From contig BSBM01000436.1 in the NCBI GenBank assembly GCA_027924585.1, positions 8,571,001 through 8,635,000 of the forward strand: a stretch of 64,000 bases of DNA. Direction: 5' to 3'. Shown here piece after piece: positions 1-11,640 of this stretch; within the stretch, counting starts at the first letter, position 1; every line of letters starts with the position of its first letter. The translations under genes were made by a program, and so were the position numbers. This DNA comes from Larix kaempferi. Its lineage: Eukaryota > Streptophyta > Pinopsida > Pinales > Pinaceae. The notes under the pieces are model-generated. The model saw nothing but the letters and a program-made list of their open reading frames with translations. It was not told the DNA's origin and did not search any database.

Positions 1-173
1 AAGAAGCCGAGTTTGATTTGAGGGGGAGAAGACCCCATATAAGCCTTGAACAGCGTAAAGTTGGTCCATTTGTAGCTAACTGTCTGTGTATGTTTGAAGT
101 GAGTTGAGGTGAAAGCCAAGGCTGAGAGTAAGCCTTGAGAACCTAAAGATAAGAATGTCATAAAATTGTTGAT

Positions 174-640
174 TTGAGACCAAAAAAAATGGCAAAGAGA
201 AAAAGGATTGCTCAGTTAAAGAAGATGAAAGATAAAAAGTTCGAAGTTCAAAAAAATAGGAGGAAAAATGCATTGGCACTATCAATCATCCAACACTCAG
301 TAGATGATAGTATTTTTCAATTGATTGCAGAAGTAACCATCACCAAAGAAGCTTGGGATATTTTAAGGAGAGAATTTGGTGAAATGGGGAGGAATCGTGA
401 TAGGACAGTGGTAATTGTATAAGATGATAATGTTGTTATGGAATCTGCAGAAGCAAAGAAGACTGAAGAAATTGACATTTGTGAAGCCCATTATGCAAGA
501 GCACGTGGATGATAAAAATTGTGAATCCCACAATGCAAACATGCATGTGGATGATGTTGATGAGGATGAAACTGGCATTGTAGAAATAGAAACTCTAGCC
601 ATAGAATATGTTGAGAAATTTTTTTAACCCCACACAATTG
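174..640 (+). pseudogene. Decayed copia gag (UBN2-like) of element D
   Basis: A basic start (codons from 189) leads into a segment containing KNALALSIIQHSVDDSIF and then TKEAWDILRREFGE. This is the typical helical core of plant copia Gag, in which the particle protein packages element RNA. The frame breaks at about 420. A weak HYAR motif near 490 may be what is left of a zinc knuckle. From 430 to 987 the translation is rich in Glu, Asp and Lys in shifting frames with many stops. There is no usable start or full CDS. The gag assignment is by family pattern; the acidic extension is unexplained. Confidence 0.6.
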
Positions 641-1597
641 TGGATGATGAAGTTGAAGAACCTGTTATAAAAGCATAAGCAATTGCCCTTGAAAAACCTG
701 AAGAAAAAAAAATGTTGAAACAACTGAAATACTGTATGATGAAGAATATTGTTCAACAAAAGAATGGCTACGGATGATGAAGAGAAGAATAATATTGATG
801 ATTTGTTGAATGGAGGAATCATGCTTGGCATCATAAACCAAGTGGAAGTTGTATTTGAAGAAAGAACTAGCAGTGGTAGTAACAGTTGCTAAAGTAAAAG
901 GTGAAGCAGAAGAAATTGAAGACAGAAGAAAAGCCCATGAGGGAAAAATATTTTCATAACAATTATGTTGTTTGTGAATGTGGAGGTTGTAACGCACCCT
1001 CGTTACACATACACACAAATTACAAACTGTAAAACAATAAAACAAAATTTCCTTTTGAGCAACTAATTAACAGCTTCCTAATTCTCATTATTAGGCCCAT
1101 AAACATAATTCAAACACAGACAATCAGATGCATGTTGATGTATTTGTAACTTCGGAAGATATTCACTTGTATATTGTATGTATTACATTTGTACTTTACT
1201 GTATCCCCAACGGAGATGTCTTATTCCTCCGATCGGAAGTGTCATCATTTGTATTCTATTGTTGTACCTCCGACGGAGATGTTTGTTGCTTCGGGTCGGA
1301 GAAGTCATTATTGTACTTGAGTCATGTAAAGTCATTGAGGTCCATCCTCGCATGTATGACAGGGCATTAGACCCCGGAGTAGTGTCGCAAGTTATATTGT
1401 AAGTGTTGTAACTTATATTTGATTGGTTATTAGACCACCTTGGTGGGGTCGGACCTGTATGAGTCATGTGGGTTAAAGGGTTATTATACCACCCTAGTGG
1501 GGTCGGCCCAGTGACAAGTGGTATTGGGTTATTCGACTCTCCTAAGGGAGGTCAGCCCAGTTAGAGTTAAAGGCGGGTCAAGTCATTGTATAAATAG

Positions 1598-2233
1598 TGT
1601 TGGCACAGGGTAGATCCACAGGAAATGAGGAAGCCGACATGTGCGAAAGGGTCATGTTGCGGAAGAAGGACCTTTCGCCACGTTTTGTGGAAATATAAGA
1701 GTTGTTAGATTAGTTGAGTCAGTCAGGTGGACCAAATTGTAATAAGAGAAAAACATATAAATAGAACAAGATTGTAAGCCTAAGGGCATCAGAGTTTAGG
1801 AGATTAATGCGACTTTTTGGATTCTGTTGACTATTCCCTGCGAGGTTTGTTCCGCGGATGTTAATGAATGAAGATGTTCGGTTATGAATTTTGTTGTTAT
1901 GCGATGATGGGTTATTTAAATGCTTTCTATTGATTTGTGTTGATACATGTTGGTTGATAACATGAATATGTGTTGAATATGTTTTGAGATAAATATGTGA
2001 ATGTTTGGTTTAATAGACTGTCTTAAATATTGTAATATTTGGTTTACATGCACATATCTTCTTCGCAACTGCGGAAGCTTGGTTCCTACAACACCCTTAT
2101 CCGCCTCGGGTGAGACCTCACCTGCTTTGTAGGTGTTGCTGGGAAGGGTAACTCCTTTCCGGGCCGGTGAATAAGGGGTTGTTGGTGTTTTTGACGACAG
2201 AGTGAACCCCTGTCGAAAGACCTTGTGTCAACA
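1598..2233 (+). repeat. 5' LTR of element N (636 bp)
   Basis: Begins TGTTGGCACAGG and ends TTGTGTCAACA. It matches 8064-8700 along its whole length. TATAAATA lies at 1756-1763, so transcription probably starts near 1785-1795. The terminal TGTTG/CAACA forms the short inverted repeat expected of an LTR. Confidence 0.9.
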
Positions 2234-2235
2234 AA

Positions 2236-2253
2236 TGGTTCCGTTGCCAGGAC
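2236..2253 (+). other. Primer binding site of element N
   Basis: Two bases after the LTR comes TGGTTCCGTTGCCAGGAC. It resembles, with substitutions, the PBS complementary to tRNA-Asp used by several plant gypsy lineages, rather than the initiator Met site of copia elements. The tRNA identity is inference. Confidence 0.5.
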
Positions 2254-2274
2254 CTTGAGAAAAAAGAAGAGGAT

Positions 2275-5010
2275 ATGTTGTGGCATTCGACGAAGCCAGA
2301 GATCCAAGAGTGGTTCAGTCAGAAAGCAGAAGAGTTTGTGGAAGAAGAAAGGAGGAACCCGATAGAGACAGTAGAAAGTTGGTTACAAAAGCACATATAC
2401 TCGGATATCCATGAGATATTCTTCCGAATTTCCAATAATACTACAGGAGTGGCTCGCGTAGTTGACATTCAGAGGACATACCAAACAGAGTATCGAATTG
2501 GATTAGTGGACTCCAGAACTAATTCGACAGCTGAAGCAAGTCAACAATATAGTATCAAGGGCTATTGATTTCTAGATCGATAGTATCCTAGAGGGGTACA
2601 TCACTGAGTTTGCAGTAGATACCAACAATTCTTACAGCGACGCGGAGAGATGATTTTTCAGGGGACCAAGGGGTAGGTTCATCCTATTGCTGAACCTGTG
2701 GATTAAGATGCTGGTGTGAGAAAAGGGCATGATGAAAATGACCTCCGATGGGTAGATAGATCGGTGTGCAGGGGTTGTAGGTATCGCATAGTTACAGATC
2801 CGCTAGGAAAGATGCAGGGTGGATGGACATGAGTGACGATGAATTTCTAAGGGAAGTTGAGGAATACTGTGGCACCCTGAGAAGTGGAACGATATTCTGG
2901 CATCCTGATAAGAGGAGGAGGACTGAGGAAGAGTCCCTTGAGAGGACCAGAAGGGAATACTATGCAACAGGGCCACAGAGGACAGAGCTCCCTTATTACG
3001 AGGAGGAAGGCGGTGACCAGGCTACCCCAAAAGTAGGGAGGATCGTAAGCTACCACATACCTTCAACCCCGCATGCCACCTATCAATTTAACGGAAACAC
3101 CACAAATAATTAACAGAGTTGTACCACATGTAGTGGGAAAAGTAGCGCATCAGTAAGTAACAATAGTAGGAATACCGCGATGGCGGATGACACAAAGATG
3201 CCAAGTTTTGTAGGAGCGGGATGGAGGATCCCGAACAGTTTTGGTTTTTATGCGAAGTAGTGTGGACCATGAAGCAAGTCCAAAATGAAGACATCAAAAA
3301 GGGGCAGTTTTCGATGACCTTTCGAGGCCGTGCGCTGGACTGGTTCATAAAATATACTAAGGTTCCAGGAAAAACGTTGGCAGAAATCAAAGCAGCGATG
3401 ATTCAGGAATTTAAAAAACCCAAGTCAGAAGCACAGTACATTACTGAGCTCAAAGAGATTAGGCAATACCCGAATGAGCCAGTATGGGAGTTTGATCAGA
3501 GATACAAGACACTAATAGCGAAAGTCAGTTTTCCAATAAATGACCTGCAGCATAAAGAGTGGTTTATCGCCAGGCTGGTACCACATATTAGAGGACCATT
3601 GATGCACAGAAGGTTGCGGATCAAGCCGAAGCATTAGAAATCATGATGAAACTAGAGGCTTCACTGATCAGAGATACTGGGGCTGGAATGGATAAAATTC
3701 AAGCACAACTGGATACACTGACTCTCCAATTGGAGGACATAAAGCAAGGGAAAAATAACCGCTCAGATGTATGGTGCACCAGATGCAGGACGGAAGGCCA
3801 TCATAAGGATAATTGTTCAGTGTTTCAGCAGTATTTGAATTCAGGGGCACCGAACCCCCTTCGCCAGGAAGGTCTACCATGGTGTCCCATTTTCTAGGCC
3901 AGGGGGCATCAACTAGAGGACTGCATATACTTACAGAATATCGTGTCGAAACCAGTGAGTCTATATTGTAAATTCTGTCGATCAGTGGGGCATGATGAGA
4001 AGGATTGCAGAGCACATGATTTGTTGCAAGAACGAAACATGGATGCATATCTGGTAAAGGGAGAAGAGCAACAACTGGGACTGCAGCAGCCTCAGTATGC
4101 TGAGCAACAACTGTAGTTTATGCAGACACCGCAATTTAACCAAGGACAGTATGGGAAACAACAGTATGGTGCACCGCAGTATCCACAACCACAGTACCAG
4201 TAGCCGCTGTATCAACAATACCCACAACCACAGTATCAGCAGCCACAGTACCAGCAGGCGCATTACGGACTGACACACGGAGGATTTGGTGGAGGATTCC
4301 AAGGAGGACGTGGTGGTGGCACTGGAAGGGGAAGGGCCGCTGGACGGGGCCGAGGACCCCCTACATGCTACAATTGTGGGAAACAAGGACATTTCGCAAG
4401 GGATTGACCCGACCTAGCCCCACAATGCACGTACTGCAGTGGAGTGGACCATAGCATCGAAGATTGACCAAAGCTCATCACTAGATGGCAGACTAATTAC
4501 CTACCATCACCGCCGACCCAAAACCAGAATCAGAACCAGAACCAACCAACAGTACAGAAGATATCGACGGAAGCTAGAAAGCAATCTGTGACAGTGGGAA
4601 TAGTGACACAAGGAAAAGCAACAACAGGAGCTGACCAACCGCACCATACCGTTCGACCAGCGAAACTTGTCACCTTCGATGCGGAGGCCGCAAAGGATGT
4701 CTTCTCAAAGGCACGGCAAGGAATGTTGGGATGGCAGAGGAACGCATCCCCTCAAGCGGAGATTTACGATATGCCACCGACGTTCGATCGAACAAAATCA
4801 CGGCGAAAGGCCACTACCATAAGAGAATTCATCGGGAGTTGTTTAGAATTGGCAAAAGATGAGGAGGCATTGGAGGATATATCCAGGCTATTGAGTCGAC
4901 AGGAGGGCAGACGTCAAGAACCCAGGGTTAATCACATACATAAGAAAAGGAAGACATGTAGAGAAATGATACCGAGAATTAATACCCAGCGCAAGCGACG
5001 GATTTGGTGA
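2275..5010 (+). pseudogene. Gag of element N with five CCHC zinc knuckles
   Basis: The frame shifts twice (2275-2568, 2823-3113, 3221-3637), then runs in one frame from 3643 to 5010. 3221-3637 has the Retrotrans_gag pattern (FRGRALDWF, then AMIQEFKKP and a YPNEPVWEFDQRY segment). Five 14-codon knuckles of form C-x2-C-x4-H-x4-C follow: 3775-3816, 3883-3924 (second Cys changed to Phe, TAG next), 3967-4008, 4366-4407 and 4426-4467. The last two each have TGA at the fourth ligand. A Q/Y/P-rich stretch (4080-4260) and a G/R-rich patch (4280-4350) lie between knuckles 3 and 4. TAG codons at 4114 and 4201 lie in this stretch. Plant Gag proteins usually have one or two knuckles; five is unusual. Expected role: RNA packaging in the particle. 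Confidence 0.75.
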
Positions 5011-5131
5011 ATCCCGACAAGGATTGACAATGATGGCCTCGAACGGATGGACATTACTAACTACTATATAGAGGGAAATGGGGAAGCAGATCCAGTTACT
5101 ATAGTACTCTAGAAGTCGAATGGAAGTGTAT

Positions 5132-8025
5132 ATGTCTAGCACCAGCATTGAAAGACCATAGACCACACCAATTGTTCAGGAGCAGCCCGAAGTCATGTCG
5201 TCAATTCCACACAAGAAGAAGAGAAGTGCGACGCGACCTCCCGATAGTGGTCAGGAGAAAAAGAAAGCCACCCGAGCATCCACCTGGAACAAGAACGACA
5301 CTGCAAGATCCCCCACTATTGAATAGGTGCAGGAGGGTTATGACGGTCCCATGCTTTCAGAATATGTTTCGCCTCATCGGGCCGGGGTGCCCACCCTGTG
5401 GATTAACAAAAATGATAGATACACCATTGCAGTCCCACCGGTACCTCCAAGGGTTAATAAAATTGGGGACAATACCACCAAGTTGCAGAGACTACAATAC
5501 ACGGACCATGACCTAGCTAAGTTCAAATAGTATGTAGAAGCTTACGAGGATGTCCCCCATGCGGGCGGCCCAACCACGAAGGAACTGAGGGAATGGACAC
5601 AAGGATTGGCACGATCAGGTTTGCTTGGCATCACCCTTCTACCACATTTTGGGCACCTAGAACAAGGAAACGCATGCATCAAGCAACTCCTTGCATGCTT
5701 CCATGACCAATCCCTGTGACTACATGAGAGAATCCTAATTACCGTCGACCTCGTCACCAGAATCACCGGCCTACCACAAGACGGAGCCGACCCGTCAAAA
5801 TTTTTCCAGGGAAAGGATAACGATAAGAAAGTAGCCGAGCAGTTGGCTATAAAGTATGAGGTACAAAAGGATTCCTGGGGTTACCTGATCCACACCATTA
5901 ACAACCGGGCGGTCCGAGTTGCGGAAAAAATACTGGCGATCAAAGTAACAAGGAAAAACCGACCAATACAATGCAATTCAGGGCTCATCGCAGTAGCAGA
6001 ACAATGTGCCGCACGAGAAAGGTTGAACTGGGCTCAATTCCTGTTGCATGAACTCACCGAGGACGCATATGATGCCTAGGAAAACGGACGGCCTTTCACG
6101 TATTCATGGTTACTCCTTCTGATTGCCTTATAATCATGGAGGGAACCAGACGACTACCAAGGGGTGGACCTCGCGGAACCCTGAGTATGTGATGGTGCAA
6201 GGTACCAGAACTTGTGGGCAACGACCGATAAGGAGTGCCAGCAGGATAATGTTATCCAATTCTACGTTTGGCTCGAGAGGATGTGGATGGACGTAATGAT
6301 GATACCACGGATCACATTGTAGGCTGCAACGAGTATCATTCCATTGCCCAGTTATCCGTTGAGATGCACACGATTTACCTCTGAGCACACATAGATCCAA
6401 CCAAGAAATGGGTAAGAACACAGTACAAGCTCAGTGAAGCTGAGCTTGATAACATCATCTCCCATTGGCCTAAGGAATCGAAAGTTCCTGCCAATCCGAA
6501 GGACATCGAAGTGGCCCAAACAACAGGACGATAGGAACCGGCCCAGAACGAAGCGGCTTCCACCAACCAGAAGGAGGAACAGGAGACTGATGCGAAGGAT
6601 CAAACAGTCAACTCGAGTCACGACAGGGCCTCAACAGCTAACACCCCAACGGACCCGGAGCTCGACCTTCAGCAGGAAGAAGGACGAACAAAGCACAGAA
6701 TGGACCGCAACGATGGTGGTACATGCACTGGACTCACTGCATAGCAGGTCGATAGTCTGGTAGATAGTATCACGCAGATCATAAAGCACAACCGCCAGAA
6801 GGTCACAAAGCATTCCGCCGACAACTTCCAGTACATCAGGGAACTGTTAAACACGGTGGAAAATACAATAATCAACATCAAGGTACCGCACGAAGACGTC
6901 AACCAGAACCAACCGAACCCCAAATTTGAGGTAGCCGTAGGCACCCAGAAACGCCTCATCCAGGTCGAAACCCATGCATTCCTGACAAGGTACGACACCT
7001 TGGATATTTCGATTCGGAAGGTTGACTTGGCAATGGTTGATTTCAACCTGCTCCCAATGTTGACCCTACACCGCGTCCAAGTGGCAGCAAGCGCAGAGAT
7101 CCGTGATTGCGAGGTTACAATACATAAAAAAATGGTCGAATGCATGAAGCAACTACAATACAGTGAGATCAAAGTAGAACACCTTTAGGCAAAACATGTT
7201 GCAGCTATCGCAGCAAAATCACAAGCAGTCGTAGAAAAATATCGGATGGAAGCAACCCTGGCCGAAAAAAAGAAAGTTATCTAGGAGCAAGCTATCGCAC
7301 TCACTGAGCAGAGAAAGGTTATCGAGGAAAGGACGCGGCTAGAACAAGTACTTGCGCAGGCATGTGAAAACACCGAGATAGATGTGGATGTTACCCCGGA
7401 ATCCCAGGCTGTGATGTTAGGAGTCGCTGTCACTCAAATCCGGAAGGAAAATGTGGAGCTGCAAACTCGAGTTACACCTAGCACTCCACCCGCACAAGTT
7501 CAGAGTCGTCAGACAGTGATAGAGGAAGCAGTGGCGGAGATTCAGGATATGGAACAGGAAATCCAATAGGTGGCAGTAAGCCTTACAGAAATCTGGGATA
7601 GCTTGGTTGATGATGACCAGCTAGCTGCACTAAAGAACGTGCTCCGTGAAGTCGAAGAACAGTTGGAGACATTTAAAGGATCGTTTAAAATGATGCCCAC
7701 AATGATACAGATGACAAAGATTGCGAAACTCCAAACCATGAAGCAATGAGCAGAAAAAGATGATGAAAGGAAGCAACGTCGAGCGGCACATTTGAATGAA
7801 ATTCAAGCAAAGGCTATAGCCCTCATTTCCAGAATAGTTCCAGAGATGAAACAGGTACAAGAACAGTTGCAGGAGGCCCGACAGAAGGTGTGTGACCATC
7901 CAACGCAACAACAGGTAACAGAAAGTACACGGCTCCGTAATTCAGTCAAAGAGATAGTCGACCAGATCCAGACTACCTACGATGACTTTCAGCAGCAGTA
8001 CAACAAACCAACACTGACCAGCTAA
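5132..8025 (+). pseudogene. Second ORF of element N: globular domain plus coiled coil, unknown function
   Basis: The reading starts at ATG 5132. An N-terminal K/R-rich tail (5132-5330) is followed by a folded-looking part (5330-6400) with LREWTQ, HLEQGNACIKQLL and ILITVDLVTRITGLP. The last pattern recurs in hypothetical proteins of plant retroelements, but I cannot name a domain. One frame change near 6400-6420 leads to an acidic linker and then a long Q/E/K-rich heptad-like region (6750-8025) that should form coiled coil. It ends 38 bases before the 3' LTR. About 960 codons in all, with in-frame stops at several places (for example 5528, 6538, 7186, 7567). No catalytic motif of protease, RT, RNase H or integrase is present. 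It may be a structural or envelope-free accessory protein; that is a guess. Confidence 0.55.
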
Positions 8026-8063
8026 CATGGCTCGGGACAAGCCACAAGTTTGTGCTGGGGGCC

Positions 8064-8700
8064 TGTTGGCACAGGATAGATCCGCAAGAAGTGTGGAAGC
8101 CGACAGGTGAGAAAGGGTCATGTTGCTGAAGAAGGACCTTTCGCCACTTTTTGTGGAAATATAAGAGTTGTTAGATTAGTTCAGTCGGTTAGGTGGACCA
8201 AATTGTAATAAGAGAAAAACATATAAATAGAAAAATATTGTAAGCCTAAGGGCATCGGAGTTTAGGAGATTAATGCGACCTTTTGGATTTTGTTGACTAT
8301 TCCCTGCAAGGTTTGTTCCGCAGATGTTAATGAATGAAGATGTTCGGTTCTGAATTTTGTTGTTATGCGATGATGGGTTATTTAAATGCTTTTTGTTGAT
8401 TTGTGTTGATACATGTTGGTTGATAACACAAATATGCTGTTGAATATGTTTTGAGATAAATATGTGAATGTTTGGTTGAATAAACTGTCGTAAATATTGC
8501 AATCTCTAGTTTACATGCACATATCTTCTTTGCAATTGTTGAAGCTTGGTTCCTGGAGCACCCTTATCCGCCTCGGGTGAGACCTCACCTTCTTTGCAGG
8601 TGTTGCTGGGAAGGGTAAATCCTTTCTGGGCTGATGAATAAGGGGTTGTTGGTGTTGTTGACGATAGAGTGAACCCCTGTCGAAACACCCTGTGTCAACA
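8064..8700 (+). repeat. 3' LTR of element N (637 bp)
   Basis: Begins TGTTGGCACAGGATAG and ends CCTGTGTCAACA. It is preceded by gtgctgggggcc (8052-8063), a short G-rich polypurine-like tract. It is followed at once by the target duplication aatag (8701-8705). Confidence 0.9.
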
Positions 8701-8703
8701 AAT

Positions 8704-8720
8704 AGAGAGTGTGACTCTCT
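8704..8720 (+). promoter_or_regulatory. TATA-adjacent hairpin in 5' LTR of element A
   Basis: AGAGAGT-GTG-ACTCTCT is a perfect 7-bp inverted repeat with a 3-base loop. Before N inserted it lay immediately after TATAAAT. Equivalent hairpins with different pairs occur at 14127-14143, 17114-17130 and 33796-33812. Confidence 0.6.
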
Positions 8721-9012
8721 CATTCTATTCATTCACACTCACTCAGTTCACATTAGTGAGAGAGAGGATGAGTGCACACAAGTGGAGGAGGAGTTGCTGC
8801 TAGGAGACTATATCTTGTTTTGGGGTTTGATCTTTGTGATCTTTGTATTAGTGCTCATTCTATCTCTGAGGAAGTTGCAGCGTTTTTCACCTTCTTGGTT
8901 TTCCGCGGTGAAATGCTTTGTGTCTCTTGTCTCTTATGTTTGATATGTTGTACATGTTGTTCTCTCAGTTAATATCCTAGATCATATTGAATTAAATGAT
9001 GAAAAACTAACA

Positions 9013-9024
9013 TGGTATCAGATC
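9013..9024 (+). other. Primer binding site of element A
   Basis: TGGTATCAGATC directly after the LTR end. It matches the start of the initiator Met tRNA site (TGGTATCAGAGC) used by most copia elements, apart from two end bases. Confidence 0.8.
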
Positions 9025-11640
9025 TAGCCTGAAGGAAGGCATTGTATGGCATTTATGACATTTGTTGCACTTGCGACAAATTGGAAGCTAGGGCTTGATA
9101 TAGTAAAAACTAGTCATCGTGGCACTTTATCTATAAATCAGTTTTGGAGAAGGTTCAGGATATGAAACCTTTATAGGACGAAGATGAAATTTTCATGTAC
9201 CTTGTGTCCAACGCTCAGCCTCAGATCCATTGTACTTTCTGAGATATGATCCATTGTACTTTCTGAGATATGATCTGTACAAGTTAGGGTTTCTGCCTCT
9301 TCCATATTGAAGCCCTAAATAGGTAACCTAGGCACAGAGGTCATATCTCGGGATAGGAAGCTCCAAATGGAATTCCATAAAAAGTGTCAGTTAGGGAACA
9401 GACTCTAGTTTCACAGGTCCACTTTTCAAAGGCTGAAGTTAAAACAGTGACATGTGGCACTCCGTACAAGTTCTCTATGTTGTTTCTTCCCATAAAAATG
9501 TCATGTTGCGACACTTGGAATATCCCTCTAATGGAGAATCCATTTGAGGTCAGATCTGTGGGGTTGGAAATATGACAAGTCAATCTACCACAGGCAGAAG
9601 TTTCAGACCCTGAGGATCCAAAATTTCAGAGCTGCACCAAAAACAATATGGCATATATTTCTGTCAAAACAGAATTGGATTTTGAGCATCTTCATTCTTG
9701 GCTTGTCACTGCTGTGGGAAATTAGGGTTTCTATAAAAGTTGGAATTTTTGGAATCTAAGACCACGGCTGGAAGCCCCTCATCAAAATCAAAATTTAGAG
9801 ACCCAGATCAAATTTTTTGGTTGGGTAGAACCCTGGGCTCTATCAAACCCTAATTCGGGATTTTGACTAGAAAACCAAAATTTGACAGAAGCTGCAGATC
9901 CGAAACTTTCAAAATCAATTTTGAGGGGTCAAATTTTGGAGATTTCAAAATTGAAGTATACCAGCTTGATCAACTCAGCAGGGTGCATCTTTTCATCCAA
10001 TCAGAAGTTTGAAATTCAAAGTTTGAATTTTTAGGGTTTCTCTGACAAACCCTAATCCAGCGCCAGATCCAGTTTCACCAAATCAAAGTGGATTGGGTTA
10101 ATCCTAGAAGAAAATGAATTGGACATCTGCATAAGTGAAGATGTTCCAGTTTCAGAGGGAGATGAGGCTAAGGCCTTACATAAGAAGACTATAAGCAATC
10201 CCGATAGGTATGACTTGAGGAGATACAGGTATGTTTTGAAATATGTTCATGATTAAGTTTATGATATGTTTGGCTTCATATTATTAAGGTTAGTACAATC
10301 TTGATTAATTTTAGACTTGTCTTACTACCTTAGTAAAAGTATGAATGCATGTGAATGATAGAGGACATTCATTGATTAGGGTTATGACACTTATGATTGT
10401 ACTAATGCACTGTGGTGTTGTATGAGGATGATGTTGTCCGCTAACATGAAAAGTACATCAAGAAAGACAAATCAAGTTCCATGTCAAGAACATATGACTA
10501 TGGTGAAATGAAGACAAAGACTCATTCATAGCCATTGATCACATAGAAGCTCTACTTACGAGGTATGTATAATTTGGATCTACAATGCTTAACTTATGAG
10601 ATATGCAGGTTACTAGCACGAGGTCTCTAAATCATTGAAGAGAACAAAGAAGACATTGTTTGGGTATGTTAGACATAACTCGCAAACATGATAATCTAGG
10701 TATGCTTTTCCTATATCAAGTTAGAATCCTACCTTGTGTTAGGATCTCATATAAGTATACATTTGTATGATTGATAGTGATTATTCATGAAGTTATAGGT
10801 TTGAGTAATCATGGGTTTATGCATATTATGCTTCTTACTTTGATTGATGATATGAAAAACCAGAAGAGTCCTATGGTCAAATAAGAATATGCTTGAGTAA
10901 AAGAAGTCCTCCCTGAAACCTTGAATACTAACACTTGTGATAAATTAACTATGTATGAAATGTATGATTATGTATGAGATCGTGAGGATGACACAATGAC
11001 ACTAGTGCACACTTAAGCATGCATAGTGGTCCAGGATGGATATAAGTTCAAAGACAGATAATCAAGGAAGCAAAGATCAAGATGGAGCACACTCCAGTAG
11101 TTCCTGTAAGGAAGCAAAGATTGAGATGGATTCCACTTAACAAGCAAACAAAGATAAGTATTTGAATTGTCATTTTTATTACTTAAATGATGTTGTTCAT
11201 TCATGGAGATACTTATGTTTCTATATTTAGGATGTACTTTATGCATTTTAGAAAAGATTGCATTAATGAACAAGATACTACTAATATAGTAATAGGTAAG
11301 TGGCCTATGGTACTGTACAACATTCCATTGCTACTTATCTAGAATGAAACCTCTCTGCTGACATGTTGGAGTAGTGCACACTCTTAACAATGTTTTGGTA
11401 GAGATGGAAGGCATCTAGAAAGTTACAGGATATGGATAAATGTTGTATTGAAGCATTGGCTAAGATAATTCCATGACTGTATGACATATATGCTTATGTG
11501 TAAGATTTTGTTCTGAAAACTATGAGAAGTTTCTAATCATGCAATTGAATTTGACTTGTAGGAAAGATCATGTACGATCACCTACAAAAGAAGGACAACA
11601 ACATTTGTTCTAGCAACGAAGTTCAAGAAAACTATCTATT
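9025..11640 (+). other. Non-coding leader/spacer of element A in place of gag, protease and integrase
   Basis: No frame stays open and no retroelement motif is seen. 9025-11065 aligns, in reverse, with the leader of element B (31549-33490). 11150-11640 aligns with the B spacer (19640-20110, reverse strand) and, more weakly, with the C spacer (46930-47560). Several AG/GTATGT-like strings (for example 10228, 10560, 10699) resemble splice donors, but no spliced ORF emerges. Confidence 0.7.

Larger units (their letters stand above)
1598..8700 (+). mobile_element. Element N: LTR element with gag and a second ORF but no pol
   Basis: A complete LTR element: 5' LTR 1598-2233, PBS 2236-2253, gag 2275-5010, second ORF 5132-8025, 3' LTR 8064-8700. 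The 5-bp target duplication aatag is perfect (1593-1597 and 8701-8705). The interior is coding-like almost end to end, yet I find no protease DSG/DTG, no RT YxDD, no RNase H and no integrase signature on either strand. The LTRs differ at many sites (roughly nine in ten bases match by eye), so the copy is old and its ORFs carry stops. It presumably depended on another element for RT and integrase. Confidence 0.9.
1133..9012 (+). repeat. 5' LTR of element A, split by element N
   Basis: The left part 1133-1597 and right part 8701-9012 align in order with the 3' LTR 13664-14424. Joined without N it is about 772 bp against 761 bp for the 3' copy. TATAAATAG at 1590-1597 is the promoter box, and N is inserted in it. 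A hairpin just downstream (8704-8720) is conserved in related LTRs. The end AACTAACA is followed directly by the PBS. Confidence 0.85.

Noticed and set aside
9384-9759. Open frames in the leader of element A
   Set aside because: Not conserved in frame with the matching leader of element B and without any domain.
10228-10710. Captured multi-exon host gene in the leader of element A (GTATGT-like donors)
   Set aside because: No pair of donor and acceptor joins open, recognisable coding segments.
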